Assembly: GCA_964485095.1 (NCBI GenBank)
Contig: CAZAIB010000017.1
Location: 1 to 64,000 of the forward strand
Direction: 5' to 3'
Length of the DNA stretch: 64,000 bases
Source of the DNA: CAYNWT01 sp964485095
Lineage (GTDB): Bacteria > Planctomycetota > Planctomycetia > Planctomycetales > Planctomycetaceae
Part shown: in pieces, positions 21,312 through 30,818 of the stretch
Position numbering within the stretch: the first letter of the stretch is position 1
Layout of the letters: each line of letters opens with the position of its first letter
Made by a program: the position numbers and the translations under genes
Notes under the pieces: model-generated
What the model saw: the letters and a program-made list of their open reading frames with translations, nothing else
What the model was told of the DNA's origin: nothing
Database searches by the model: none

Positions 21312-22523
21312 TCATTGTTTCATGATCATAAGCGTCAGCGCGAGGATTCCCAGTATGCCGACCCCGCCGACGCCCAAAAGGATCAGCCAGATGTCGGTCG
21401 GTTGCTCAGCGGCCTGCGGCGCGGCAACGTCGGGCGCGGGTGGCGTGGCCTCGGCGGGCGATACTTTGGACGCGGTCGGCTCCAAAGCTGCAACTTCCTG
21501 ACTGTCCTTCCGTTCAACCACAACGCCGGTCGGTTCTGCATCGTTGACGGATTCGGTCTTTGGCTTTCCGAACTGCGAAAGCCCCATCAACGGCGGCAGT
21601 TCGACATCGGTATTGATGGATGTCTCTACCAGCGAGTCCCAATCGACGGCCAGCAACAAATCAACGCCCGGGTTTTGATCTTTCACCTGGCACGAACACG
21701 GACCAATGAGGAACCGACACGCATCGTCAATCACATCGTTCGCGATCCCTTCACCGATCAACGCATACAGCGCCCGGCCGCGACCGAACACCGGGAACGC
21801 TAACGGCTGACCGGCGTATTCATCGCCCATGAGGTCCGGTTCGACGTGCATCAGCGATTGAGTGAAGAACGATTCTTCGACATCGGTGCGGCTAACCGTG
21901 AGCAGTTTGAATCGCAGCTTCAACTTGTTCGGATCGAACCCGTCCGCGATATCCTGAGCGTCAGGCATCGATAGTTTCAGGTTGGCTTCGTTGTACTCCA
22001 GCCGTTTTTGCAGCGTGTCTTTGGCTGCCTTGTCGGCGGCTTCGTTGCCGGACAACAGCAGCAGCCAGACGGCGGAGGTTCCGTCAATTAGTTCTTCGGC
22101 AACCTGCTGACGAATGTTCGAATCGACTAGCTGGTCCAGGTTTTCCTGCGACAACGGGGCGGACCAGATGATCGGTTGTTGCTGCTTGATGTCGGGCGAA
22201 CGCACAACAATCTGCGGCAACTTGCTGTCCGGGTGAGCCACCTTCCACTCATCGACCAACCGGCGAGAGTCTTCAGTCGAACCATCGACCCGTCGCACTC
22301 TTAGATTCGCAACCGGGCTTCCCGATACCGGATCCGGCGCGAGTTGCTGGAGAAGTTGCGAGTGCTTTTCAGACAGTTCGCCGTCGGACACGATCAGGAC
22401 TTCGTAGGCGTCCGGTTCCCATCGCTCCAAAGCGTACCGGAACACCGGAACCTGGCAGAACCAGGCCGCGCTCATGCCCGACAGCACAAGTGCCACTCCC
22501 GCGATCGCAGTCCGGCCGATCAT
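21312..22523 (-). CDS. Membrane-anchored protein of unknown function
   Basis: 403 residues from ATG 22523, the start right after the stop of the SUMF1 gene (one base apart); the frame continues upstream but overlaps that gene. An N-terminal helix (GRTAIAGVALVLSGMSAAWF, near residues 3-22) and a C-terminal helix (WLILLGVGGVGILGILALTLMI) bracket a periplasmic or exoplasmic domain of about 320 residues. That domain has a charged N-terminal half with LLQQLAPDPVSG and IVVRSPDIKQQ, then a predicted helical region, then a Pro/Glu/Ala-rich linker before the last helix. The first part may be a thioredoxin-like fold without CxxC; I do not recognise a named family. Its place between the SUMF1 and UvrA genes suggests one transcript. 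Confidence 0.6.
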   Translation of the reverse strand: MIGRTAIAGVALVLSGMSAAWFCQVPVFRYALERWEPDAYEVLIVSDGELSEKHSQLLQQLAPDPVSGSPVANLRVRRVDGSTEDSRRLVDEWKVAHPDSKLPQIVVRSPDIKQQQPIIWSAPLSQENLDQLVDSNIRQQVAEELIDGTSAVWLLLLSGNEAADKAAKDTLQKRLEYNEANLKLSMPDAQDIADGFDPNKLKLRFKLLTVSRTDVEESFFTQSLMHVEPDLMGDEYAGQPLAFPVFGRGRALYALIGEGIANDVIDDACRFLIGPCSCQVKDQNPGVDLLLAVDWDSLVETSINTDVELPPLMGLSQFGKPKTESVNDAEPTGVVVERKDSQEVAALEPTASKVSPAEATPPAPDVAAPQAAEQPTDIWLILLGVGGVGILGILALTLMIMKQ

Positions 22524-22524
22524 G

Positions 22525-23745
22525 TCACTCTCCGGCTTCTTTGATCTCTTTGGCAAGCGAAGGATCGACAAAGCCCCAGACTCCACGTCCGCCAAGGATG
22601 CGCCCCTGAACGTCTCGCGTGAGCTTGCTGGAATACAGTTCCCAGAACTTCTCCTGCACGTCACGCTTTGGAGTCTTCAGCGGTCTTAACATTCTGAACC
22701 CAACGCAACCGGCCGGGTCTTCGGTAAACCACCACGGACTCAGCGGGATGTTGGGATCAGACTCGCGCCAGTCTTCGCCGTCGTCACTGCTACCGTTGCC
22801 GGTTCGAGATCGAGCCGCGCTTCGAAGATCGGCTGTTGACGAATCCCATGAACCACCGCGAACAACCTGTGGGAAGATTCTCGTGGTTGGCATGATGGTC
22901 TCGGTCGCCAACAACGTCTTGCCAGCCAGCTTTTGGTACGCGTCTGCTTCATACTGATCGATAACCAGTTCGGCCACGTTTCCGTAAATATCGTGCAAGC
23001 CAAATGGGTTCGCCTTCTTGGTTCCGACGTGGTGGTAGACATCCTCTGAATTGTCTGTGTACCAGGCGTACTCACCCATCTTCGTCGCGTCGTCGCCGAA
23101 GAAGTACCGGCCCTCCGAACCAGCTCGCGCGGCGTATTCCCATTCGGATTCAGTCGGCAGACGATAGAACGAACCCGTCATGAGGCTCATCCATTTCGTG
23201 TACTGCCTGGCCGCGTACTGAGTCATCGTGACGGCCGGGTGTTCGTCGTCTTCACCCAATTGGTACGTGGTTCCAGGTTCGTACAGCGGCGTCGGAGCGG
23301 TAATCGCATCGGCGCGGTTCTTGTCGGTGACCACTTTGGGGCTTTGTTCTGACACGCGATTCTTGAAGATCTCGTACGTATCCATGAACACTTTGTATTC
23401 AGCCCAGCTGACTTCCGTCTTGCCCATCCAAAACGGTTCCACATTCACTTTAAGCTGCGGGCCTTCGTCCGATTTCCTGCCCTTCTCAAAAGACGGGCTG
23501 CCCATCCGGAACGTTCCGGCGGGAACCGGAACCATTGTAAACTGCACATCCTCACGACCAGGAATGCTGATTGTGTAGGGAACCATGAAGCCCTGCTTGG
23601 TCTCTACAAAGGGACCTTTGGCCGGTTTGGTCTTCGAAATACCCAACGGCAACTTCTTCATTTCCTGCGCGCCGGTTGAAGCGGGCGACAGAATCAGCGA
23701 AGCAATCGAGAGGGCAAAGCACACCCGCAAACAAGACATCAGCAA
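22525..23745 (-). CDS. SUMF1 (FGE-like) domain protein, secreted
   Basis: 406 residues with a signal peptide (LRVCFALSIASLILSPASTGAQ). The body has the SUMF1/FGE-sulfatase fold pattern: TMVPVPAGTFRMGSP near 70, VEPFWMGKTEVSWAEYKVFM near 108, AARQYTKWMS, YRLPTESEWEYAARAG, FGLHDIYGNVAELV, and VVRGGSWDSSTADLRSAARSR near 300. Formylglycine-generating enzymes need two Cys shortly after the RGGS motif; here this stretch has none. So it should not mature the sulfatases of this window and is more likely a binding or structural relative. Start at ATG 23745; the first of four genes running left. Confidence 0.8.
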   Translation of the reverse strand: MLMSCLRVCFALSIASLILSPASTGAQEMKKLPLGISKTKPAKGPFVETKQGFMVPYTISIPGREDVQFTMVPVPAGTFRMGSPSFEKGRKSDEGPQLKVNVEPFWMGKTEVSWAEYKVFMDTYEIFKNRVSEQSPKVVTDKNRADAITAPTPLYEPGTTYQLGEDDEHPAVTMTQYAARQYTKWMSLMTGSFYRLPTESEWEYAARAGSEGRYFFGDDATKMGEYAWYTDNSEDVYHHVGTKKANPFGLHDIYGNVAELVIDQYEADAYQKLAGKTLLATETIMPTTRIFPQVVRGGSWDSSTADLRSAARSRTGNGSSDDGEDWRESDPNIPLSPWWFTEDPAGCVGFRMLRPLKTPKRDVQEKFWELYSSKLTRDVQGRILGGRGVWGFVDPSLAKEIKEAGE

Positions 23746-23919
23746 CTCCGAGGCGATTGGTTCGTCATTTTGGGAACAATCAGGTTACAGGATAACAGCC
23801 TGTGAGACTCACAGCCAATTACGAGGAAGCGTGCTTCCGCGTTGCATTCCAGCGTCGATCGCACGAATAATACGCCTCGCAACGACTTCTGACTTCAGAA
23901 ATGTCACAGACTGGCAGCC

Positions 23920-24774
23920 ATGAGCGACAACATCGATCGATTTGAGTCGATCTTCAGACGGACAGAACGCGAACGTTTCAACTACGTCGACGTACCGATT
24001 GAATCGATCGCGATCGTGACAGATCAGGACGCTGCCGCTGCGGAAGAAACCAAAAAGGTTCTGCTGGAAGTGCTGCCTCGACTGGAATCGGCCAATGGTT
24101 TTCGAGTCATTACCGGCGATCAGTACTCAACCGTTTCACAGCTCAAGGAACGCGTCGATGCCGAACAAACCGATCTTATCGTCACGTATCGCCACCTGCA
24201 GGAAGAAGACCTGATACCGCACCACAGTTTGGGCGTGTACCTGGACGTGCTGACGCAGACAACGTCGATCCCGGTTCTGGTTCTCCCGGGAACCGCCAGG
24301 GATCCGAAGAAGGTAGCCGGTCGGGATGCAGACCGAGTGATGGTTGTCGCTGACCACATCACCGGAGACGCCCGGCTAATCAACTACGGGGTGCGGGTCG
24401 TTCGAAACGGCGGAACAATCTGGTTCTGCCACGTCGAAGACGACAAGACATACGAACGCTACATGCACGCGATCGAACGTATTCCTGAGATCAACACATC
24501 TGCGGCTCGCGATCTGGTGAAGGATCAGTTGTTGCGGGAAGCGTCGTTGTTTATCGAAGACTGCGTCACAGAGCTAAAAGAAAAAGGCCCGCATATCAGT
24601 TTCCAGAGTGTTGTCCGGATGGGGCATCATCTGAAACAGTACCGGAGCCTGGTTGAAGAAAATCAAATCGAATTGGTCGTCATCAACACAAAGGATGACG
24701 ATCAACTTGCGATGCACGGGATGGCGTATTCGCTGAGTGTCGAAATGACCGAAGTCCCGTTGCTGCTGCTGTAA
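23920..24774 (+). CDS. Tandem universal-stress-protein-like (UspA) protein
   Basis: 284 residues, no signal or membrane segment. Two UspA-like halves: one from about 25 to 130 (SIAIVTDQDAAAAEE... LIVTYRHLQEE... TSIPVLVLPG) and one from about 140 to 284 (DRVMVVADHITGDARLINYGVRVVRNGGTIWFCHVED... IELVVINTKDDDQLAMHGMAYSL... EVPLLLL). The strand-helix rhythm and endings PVLVLP and VPLLLL are the usual USP marks; the ATP-binding G-x-x-G-x(9)-G of the nucleotide-binding class is not clearly seen, so it may not bind ATP. The transporter gene starts 16 bases on, a probable two-gene operon, which suggests regulation of that transporter. Confidence 0.75.
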   Translation: MSDNIDRFESIFRRTERERFNYVDVPIESIAIVTDQDAAAAEETKKVLLEVLPRLESANGFRVITGDQYSTVSQLKERVDAEQTDLIVTYRHLQEEDLIPHHSLGVYLDVLTQTTSIPVLVLPGTARDPKKVAGRDADRVMVVADHITGDARLINYGVRVVRNGGTIWFCHVEDDKTYERYMHAIERIPEINTSAARDLVKDQLLREASLFIEDCVTELKEKGPHISFQSVVRMGHHLKQYRSLVEENQIELVVINTKDDDQLAMHGMAYSLSVEMTEVPLLLL

Positions 24775-24789
24775 TCGGAAGGTTCACGG

Positions 24790-26466
24790 ATGTCGTTGCT
24801 GTTGTTGACTGCTGTACTGTTTGCTGCCGGAATCGAACCCGACTACGCAACCGCTGCCGATTTCCAAACGGAAATCGCCGCGCCAATCCGCGCGCCACAG
24901 GAACGCGCGGAGCGTTCGGGAGGAACCGTAAAACTTCCGAACCTGACGCCTGTGATCAATCTCGTCGCCACCGATGGGCTGACGCAACTCGCCCTCGCTG
25001 CACCGCAGGACCAGGGGGAACCGGACGCCGCTGCCGAACCTGCTGCTGCGGATGAACCCGCTGCGCCCGACGAAGAGGCGGACAACGAAGACGCGCACGG
25101 GAAACACGAAGTCGCCACCTGGGTGACGGTTCTTTTCGGCTTAATCCTGGTCGCCATGATCGCCGCGCTGGCGTTCGAGGAAAAGATTCACGCGAAGAAG
25201 TCGCTGATTGTTGGTTCGTTTGCGGGGCTGTGTTTGGTTCTGGGAACCATGATCAACCTCATGTCGTTTGGCCAGGTTCATTTGCCTGACGGTCACGACA
25301 TCAACCTGCCCATCTATATTCCGGCCATCGACTGGGGCGTAATCACCATCATCCTGGGCGCCAGCCTGTTTGTGGAAGTGACCAGTAAGTCGGGCGTCTT
25401 TTCGTGGCTGGCAATCATCCTCACTCGCCGATCAGGCGGCGATCCCTGGTGGTTGCTGATGTACTACGGCGTGCTGACCGTCGTGTTCTCCGCAGTGCTG
25501 AACAACGTGACCGCGATGATCATCATTGGAAGTCTGACCACGGTGTCGCTAAGAAAGCTAAGCCGCACGGATTTGTTATTGGGCTTCCTGATTACCGAAG
25601 GTCTGCTAACAAACGTGGGCGGGTTATTGACGCTCATCAGTAGCGTTCCGAACATCATCGTTGGCAACGCGGCCGGGATTTCGTTTGGGAAATTCTTTGT
25701 TGTCGCGGCTCCGTATGTCGCCGTCGCGACGTGTGTCACGCTATTGATGGCCAAATGGAAGTTCGGCATTAAAGGGCTGAAGACCGACGAAGAAAAACAA
25801 CACGCAAAGCGGCTCGTTGAGAGTTTTGATCCAGCCGAAAGTGTTCCCAGCAAGCAGTTCTTCTGGTTCTCAGTCGGCGCCCTTGTGTTGTTTATCGCCT
25901 GCCTGGCCGGCCAGGCCTACTTACCATTGGGCCTGAATGAGCTCGGCATGGGCTTTGTCGCGTTGTTCTTCGCGTGTGGCGTGTTGTGGGCCTACCGACA
26001 CGAAGTCGATCGCTTCTACGCCGCAGTCGACTGGGACCTCCTGGCATTCTTCGCCGCACTGTTCATCGTCATTAACGTGATGGAACACGCTCAGGTCCTG
26101 AATGTACTGGGACAGGCAATTGCCGGCCTGCTGGCTCTGCCCGACATGATCGACTCATCCGCGCTACTGGTGAGTTCTGCGGTTGCGAGTTCTGTAACAG
26201 ACAACATCCCACTGGCCGCCATGCTGGCCCAGATTCTGGGAGCCTTAAAGACAGACCCCGCTTCACCATTCTGGTGGGCCGTGATCTTCGGAGCCAACCT
26301 TGGCGGCAACATCACACCCATCGGATCAGCCTCCACCGTGGTCGCCATGACCATCATCAACCGCCAAAAACTGGGCCTCACGTTCGTCGATTTCGTAAAA
26401 GCCGCGACGCCATTCGCGGTAGTGCAATTGATCCTGGCAATCGTGTACTTGCTGGTCTTCGTGTAA
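24790..26466 (+). CDS. NhaD/citrate-transporter-superfamily sodium:proton antiporter
   Basis: 558 residues. An N-terminal signal-like hydrophobic stretch and a 60-residue Ala/Glu-rich segment (PDAAAEPAAADEPAAPDEEAD in part) precede about 11-12 membrane helices. Seen family marks: GVLTVVFSAVLNNVTAMIIIG and VASSVTDNIPLAAMLAQILG, the paired NNVTA and DNIPL re-entrant motifs of the ion transporter fold, with NLGGNITPIGSAS at the end. NhaD antiporters exchange Na+ for H+; related SLC13/ArsB proteins carry anions, so ion choice is inferred. The acidic exported segment after the first helix is unusual. Placed 16 bases after a USP gene. Na+ handling would agree with the Na+-pumping NQR operon at 30819. 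Confidence 0.8.
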   Translation: MSLLLLTAVLFAAGIEPDYATAADFQTEIAAPIRAPQERAERSGGTVKLPNLTPVINLVATDGLTQLALAAPQDQGEPDAAAEPAAADEPAAPDEEADNEDAHGKHEVATWVTVLFGLILVAMIAALAFEEKIHAKKSLIVGSFAGLCLVLGTMINLMSFGQVHLPDGHDINLPIYIPAIDWGVITIILGASLFVEVTSKSGVFSWLAIILTRRSGGDPWWLLMYYGVLTVVFSAVLNNVTAMIIIGSLTTVSLRKLSRTDLLLGFLITEGLLTNVGGLLTLISSVPNIIVGNAAGISFGKFFVVAAPYVAVATCVTLLMAKWKFGIKGLKTDEEKQHAKRLVESFDPAESVPSKQFFWFSVGALVLFIACLAGQAYLPLGLNELGMGFVALFFACGVLWAYRHEVDRFYAAVDWDLLAFFAALFIVINVMEHAQVLNVLGQAIAGLLALPDMIDSSALLVSSAVASSVTDNIPLAAMLAQILGALKTDPASPFWWAVIFGANLGGNITPIGSASTVVAMTIINRQKLGLTFVDFVKAATPFAVVQLILAIVYLLVFV

Positions 26467-26616
26467 ACCTGCTGGAGTTCGTATTCGTCGGTCGATGCCT
26501 CCAAATCGGAAAATAGTATCACGTCTACGAATCAATGAGCATAAAACGGTAGTTGTTACGAGCCGCTCCGCGTTGGGTATACTGGGTGTGTGCCAAACAT
26601 CTGCTGGAGTCCACGC

Positions 26617-28200
26617 ATGCCGCAAGCTCTTTGCGTTCTGATCTGTTGCTTCGCTCAAGCCGACCCGGACGACGTGGTTGGGCTGTGGAAGTCTGACGGT
26701 GATACGTTACTGCGTGTCCAACGAGAAGGAGCAGAGCTTGTTGGTTCGCTGGACGTGTCCAAAGACGAAACAATTACGATTCGCGGTCGGATCGAGGCAG
26801 ATCGATTACTTTTCGACTACACCCGTCCGATCAAAGACGGCGAGAAGCAGGAATCGGGCAGCGGTTTCCTGAGTTTGGGTACGCGGATGATCGGCGGGTT
26901 CGGCCCTTTCAAGAACGCGCACAAGATCCCGGACATTGCGGCACGTGGCGACTGGGCGTATCTCGAATTCGACCGATGCCTGTCCCGCGAGGACCTCACG
27001 CAGCGGATTGAAGCGAAGGTGAATGAAGAACTGGATCACCTTAACGAAATCGTTGAACTCACTGAGGGCGAACGCGCTGCAGCGAAGCAAAGCGTGCACG
27101 CCAACGTGCAGAAGAAAGTAGACAGTCTTTTTGGGGACCACGCGGTTGGCGTTTGGAAAATTCCACCAGAGATCCGGACGGCTCTGCGAGAAAACTACGG
27201 CGACGTTCTTGGGCCAGAGCACCTGGCAACATATCGCGCTGACCAGAAGTTGCGAAACCAAATTCTGCATCGAGCGTTTGTTGTGGTCACACTTAGTGGC
27301 CTCGACATGGGGCTGGCATTGGATGAGAGCCAATACGAAAAGATGCACGACTGGCTGTCGTCGGATGAGATGAAGACCTTTCGCGTTAAGAAGAAAGCAT
27401 CGGGGCTGTTGATGCGTTCCGGCCTGCCGGAGCAATCGCTGAAAGGTATTCTCACGGCGACTCAGTTGACGGAATACGCGAATCGTCAAACGACTTTTCG
27501 CACTGAAATTCGCGAGTGGCCTAAGCGGGAGGAAGCTGATGTCGTTGCTGGTCTTCAGGAGAACATTGATCGGGCGTTTGAGCTTCGAATTGAATCCTGG
27601 CAACGGGAATACACGATCGGTGAAGCCGAACGGGACCGGCTTCGCGTTCTTCGTCGGCGAGTTGGCAAACGTCTGGTGGAACAACGAGTGTTTGCCAACC
27701 AGCAGATCCAGTCCGCTCAGGATCGCGGACGGTGGAGCCAGGATTCCGCGTTCGTATTGATCCCGCTTCTGCCCGCCGGAGTGCTCATCTCCAGTGACGC
27801 CGTTTGGCGCCGCTTCAGTCCAGGCATCATCGACAGGCAGGAACGCCAGCGGTACCAGGCCGACCTGCAGGAACGGATGGAACGGGAGCACGAAGCCGAA
27901 ATTCTACAGCTTGCGGTTCGAATCGATGAGGGCGGACAACACGAACTCTCCGGACGTCAGTTGCAACAGCTTGTTGAATTGTTTCGGAAGTCCATCCAGC
28001 CCGACCCGCTCCGCAAACTCTCGCACCTGGATGCGGACTTGATGATCGCCGGCATCCCGCGCGAGAAGTATGTCGCCATTATTGGGGAATCGCGTTGGAA
28101 GAACCGCCGTTTCTGGATTCAAAACACAGTCGCTGTCGCCAAGTTGCTGAACTACGAAGGCGGCCTGCAGGTGAACTCTGACAGCGGTTCCGATGAATGA
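26617..28200 (+). CDS. Large secreted protein of unknown function
   Basis: 527 residues from ATG 26617 (the frame is open from a GTG 27 bases earlier). The start MPQALCVLICCFAQAD is a short signal peptide. After it comes a region with DDVVGLWKSDGDTLLRVQREG, a lipocalin-like VGLWKSDGD opening, then a long helical, strongly charged body (LDHLNEIVELTEGERAAAKQS; QKRVDSLFGD; AERDRLRVLRRRVGKRL) with coiled-coil content. A second part repeats similar helical segments (MREHEAEILQLAVR). This charged helical type recurs in planctomycetes. No catalytic motif is seen. No neighbour shares its strand closely. Confidence 0.55.
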   Translation: MPQALCVLICCFAQADPDDVVGLWKSDGDTLLRVQREGAELVGSLDVSKDETITIRGRIEADRLLFDYTRPIKDGEKQESGSGFLSLGTRMIGGFGPFKNAHKIPDIAARGDWAYLEFDRCLSREDLTQRIEAKVNEELDHLNEIVELTEGERAAAKQSVHANVQKKVDSLFGDHAVGVWKIPPEIRTALRENYGDVLGPEHLATYRADQKLRNQILHRAFVVVTLSGLDMGLALDESQYEKMHDWLSSDEMKTFRVKKKASGLLMRSGLPEQSLKGILTATQLTEYANRQTTFRTEIREWPKREEADVVAGLQENIDRAFELRIESWQREYTIGEAERDRLRVLRRRVGKRLVEQRVFANQQIQSAQDRGRWSQDSAFVLIPLLPAGVLISSDAVWRRFSPGIIDRQERQRYQADLQERMEREHEAEILQLAVRIDEGGQHELSGRQLQQLVELFRKSIQPDPLRKLSHLDADLMIAGIPREKYVAIIGESRWKNRRFWIQNTVAVAKLLNYEGGLQVNSDSGSDE

Positions 28201-28283
28201 AGTCACGGCGCTTTGTTTGTTTCTCATCCGGACGTTTACGCCAGACGTCTTGGCAGTCGGCCCCAGACGGCACTAAAGAGTTC

Positions 28284-29327
28284 CTACTTTGAACGGATTT
28301 GAAACTCGGCGACGACCGGTAGGTGATCCGACAGTTCGGTCTCGATAACGCGCTGCTGATTCAAAGAAAAAGCTGCCTCGTCGTACAAAATCCAGTCGAT
28401 TGTTGTCGCCGGTTCCAACGAAGGAAACGTCAGCTCAGACGGGGACGCCGGCAGGGCAGGGAAGTGCGAAAGCCCGGTTGCTTTGATGAACTCGTCAAAC
28501 GCATTGCGCCCATCGTCACTCACTTTTGCTCGCGGAGCCCCCCGCGGGGTCGTGTTCAAGTCGCCCGCGATGATCATCGGGTACGCGAGTTGCTCGCCAA
28601 ATCGGGCGACATCGGCGACTTCCCTGACTCGCACAGTTTCGCCGCGCGACTCTAAGTGCAAACCAATGACAGAAACGTGGACCTCAGGATCAAGCTCAAC
28701 CGTACACGACAGTCCCCGCTTGTTCCCGACCAACCAGCTTTCCCATTGATTCACCGGCGCGAATTCGACGACCTTGGTTTCTGAAATCGGAAACCGGCTA
28801 AGCAACACGTTTCCAAAGAACCACCGCCCGTAGACGAACCCAAAGTCCAGATTTGCTTGCTTGACCATGTACGGGTAACCGGTTTTCCTGGCGATCGTTT
28901 CGGCCTGGTCATAACCACCGCTCCACGTGGCGCAGAAGTCGACTTCATTTAGCACGACCAGATCGGCGTCCAGTTCCACGATCTGTTGCGAGATGGATTC
29001 GAGCCGCCGCTGCTTTGAGTCACCACCAGCAGCCCAATTGTCAGATATTGCCCCGCGCCCGTGAGCAATATTCCAGGTCGCAACACGGAGAGTGCCAGAG
29101 AACTGGCGTGCCGGTGCAGTGGTCTGAAGCTCAGACGTTTGAATCTTGCGTGAAAAACTGGTTGCCCGAAAATACAAGTAAGGGCCCAGGACAACCAACA
29201 ACACTAAGAGTAACAGCCAACGAATCTTGAATCGCCGTCGCTTCGAGTTGGATTTTCCCTGGCGCTCAGACGCACCGGAAGTCTTGGATGCAGCAGCCGG
29301 ATCTCTTTGGACGGAGTCTTGTTCCAC
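28284..29327 (-). CDS. Membrane-anchored endonuclease/exonuclease/phosphatase-family protein
   Basis: 347 residues. A hydrophilic start is followed by a basic cluster KRRRFKIRWLLLLVLLVVLG and one transmembrane helix (about 34-52), so the domain faces outside the cytoplasm. The domain has the EEP motifs: RVATWNIAHGRG (Asn), VVLNEVDFC (Glu), VIGLHLESRG, IAGDLNTTPRG (Asp, Asn) and ELSDHLPVVAEF (Asp, His). These give a metal-dependent phosphodiesterase active site, complete by eye. Members cleave DNA, phosphoinositides or other phosphoesters; the substrate here is unknown, and an outside location suggests extracellular DNA or lipid phosphates. Start at ATG 29327. Confidence 0.8.
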   Translation of the reverse strand: MEQDSVQRDPAAASKTSGASERQGKSNSKRRRFKIRWLLLLVLLVVLGPYLYFRATSFSRKIQTSELQTTAPARQFSGTLRVATWNIAHGRGAISDNWAAGGDSKQRRLESISQQIVELDADLVVLNEVDFCATWSGGYDQAETIARKTGYPYMVKQANLDFGFVYGRWFFGNVLLSRFPISETKVVEFAPVNQWESWLVGNKRGLSCTVELDPEVHVSVIGLHLESRGETVRVREVADVARFGEQLAYPMIIAGDLNTTPRGAPRAKVSDDGRNAFDEFIKATGLSHFPALPASPSELTFPSLEPATTIDWILYDEAAFSLNQQRVIETELSDHLPVVAEFQIRSK

Positions 29328-29497
29328 GTTTGAATGTTCCGGGGATTTGGTCTGCCGGGCACTGGTGTCTGCGCGCGAGTCACCATTGGCAATTCTGCCA
29401 AAGGCAGGTTCGTCGCTGGGGTAATAACTTCAGCGGGTTTTGGTCGGCGGCCTGGCCTTCGGCCACGGGTTAAACGGCGAAACGATCTGTGACGCGG

Positions 29498-29884
29498 CTA
29501 CTCGCCGCCGCTGACTTTGATCTGGCGCGGTTCGGTGCGTTCGGTTCTTGGTAGTTCTACTCGAAGAACGCCGTTGTTTAGCTTCGCGGTAATGCGTTCG
29601 TGATCGACGTTGTCGCTTAGGATGAACGAACGCAGGAAGTCGCCGACCTGATATTCCTGGTGAGCCGGCATCGCGCCTTCGGGTAGCGTTGACGTGACTC
29701 GGCCGAACAACGTTAGCTTGTTGTCTTCGACTTGCAGGTCCAACGTCTCCAGCGAAACGCCCGGTAGGTCGGCTTCCAGAATCAGACCGTCGTCAGATTC
29801 GTGGATGTCGATGGGCGGGTTGAACAGCAGCCGCTGTTCTGGTTCACCGGCGCCGGGATCTGGTTGTTGTTCGCGTTCGGACAT
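29498..29884 (-). CDS. Hsp20/alpha-crystallin-type small heat-shock protein (second)
   Basis: 128 residues from ATG 29884; a TTG six bases upstream would overlap the preceding gene. Small heat-shock proteins hold unfolding proteins without using ATP. Seen: PPIDIHESDDGLILEADLPGVS at the start of the alpha-crystallin domain (about 25-45), DLQVEDNKLTLFGRV, and the I-x-x-x-x-x-G-V-L motif ITAKLNNGVLRVELPR near the end. It begins 2-3 bases after the first Hsp20 stop, so the two are co-transcribed and probably form hetero-oligomers. Both are short of N-terminal sequence compared with E. coli IbpA. Confidence 0.88.
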   Translation of the reverse strand: MSEREQQPDPGAGEPEQRLLFNPPIDIHESDDGLILEADLPGVSLETLDLQVEDNKLTLFGRVTSTLPEGAMPAHQEYQVGDFLRSFILSDNVDHERITAKLNNGVLRVELPRTERTEPRQIKVSGGE

Positions 29885-29886
29885 GA

Positions 29887-30324
29887 TCAATCTGAGACCA
29901 CCGGAATTTGACGCAGTTGTGTTTGCGTGGCTTTTGGCAGCGTGATGGTGAGCACGCCGTCGTTAAGCGACGCGGACAACTTCTCGCTCTCAATTCGATC
30001 GGGCAATGGCAATGATCGTTGCCAGGCTCCCTGAAACCGTTCCTGTCGACGGAACGCGTCCGGCGAAACGGCGGATGATTTTCGTTCGCCCTTCAAAGTC
30101 AGCACACCGTCGGCGACTGTGACTTCCAGATCCTCGAGTTCGGTGCCCGGGACTTCGGCCGTGAGTAGGAAGCGATCTTGACATTCGAACAGGTTGATCA
30201 ACGGATAGCGACGATCGAACCGCACGCCCTGAAACGTCAGGTTCACATCGCGCAGCAGTCGGTCTACCTCGCGTTCGAGGTCTCTAAAGGGATCCCAGTT
30301 GTGTCCGAGTCGAAAGACAGGCAT
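29887..30324 (-). CDS. Hsp20/alpha-crystallin-type small heat-shock protein (first)
   Basis: 145 residues from ATG 30324 (MPVFRLGHNWDPFRDLEREV). The frame is open for 136 codons further upstream, but this part has no homologous look and lies in the control region, so I cut it. Seen: YPLINLFECQDRFLLTAEVPG, the domain core VTVADGVLTLKGERK, and ASLNDGVLTITLPK. The N-terminal WDPFRDLEREVDRLLRD is a standard opening. Paired with the second Hsp20. I looked for a CIRCE hairpin upstream and did not see one. Confidence 0.88.
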   Translation of the reverse strand: MPVFRLGHNWDPFRDLEREVDRLLRDVNLTFQGVRFDRRYPLINLFECQDRFLLTAEVPGTELEDLEVTVADGVLTLKGERKSSAVSPDAFRRQERFQGAWQRSLPLPDRIESEKLSASLNDGVLTITLPKATQTQLRQIPVVSD

Positions 30325-30818
30325 GCCACAGGAAACAGCAAACCTCGTACCGGGCTGAGCTGTGCTCTTGCGTGAATCATAAGCCTTTTGCCTAAAAGAA
30401 GTTACGCCTCCAGGGTGTAAGATCGGCAGTTGCCAGTCTGACATGCGAGGTTCGGCGTGGAAAAGACCGGTGCCACTTTGACACCGCGTGAGAACCACGC
30501 CAGTCCTCCGCAATTTGCCCAAAGACCGCGGCGACGGTAAATGGCACTGGTATGAGTAAGGCAGGGTTGATTCCCGCAATTGAGAGACACCCAAAAACAC
30601 GCTCGCCAACATCGGGAAGCTAACCCGCTGCCAAGGGCTTCTCTTCACACCAGGCAGCGCGGAGCTAAGATACCGCTGCGCGGGGGGTTTCCGGCATGAA
30701 TCGGTCAGGTCGTAGCTCCGCGCAATCTCCAATCGCAGAACGACTTCCGCGTTCTCCCAGTCCCGGAATTGATGCCGGTCCTGTGACGTTCTGCCCTTAT
30801 TGATGACGGCAAAAGCTG
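30325..30818. other. Divergent control region between hsp20 genes and nqrA
   Basis: About 490 bases without a credible gene. It must hold the heat-shock promoter reading left and the nqr promoter reading right. I see no CIRCE (TTAGCACTC-N9-GAGTGCTAA), no long inverted repeat and no clear pair of sigma-70 boxes. A minus-strand frame of 62 codons (30402-30590) is not believed. Confidence 0.5.

Noticed and set aside
22525..23745. Formylglycine-generating enzyme for the sulfatases
   Set aside because: The SUMF1 fold is present but the two active-site cysteines are not.
26806..27891. Minus-strand frame of 361 codons opposite the large secreted protein
   Set aside because: It is the antisense of a longer frame with a signal peptide and regular helix pattern; the antisense product has no recognisable features.
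30325..30818. CIRCE element before the hsp20 genes
   Set aside because: No TTAGCACTC-N9-GAGTGCTAA or close form found on either strand.
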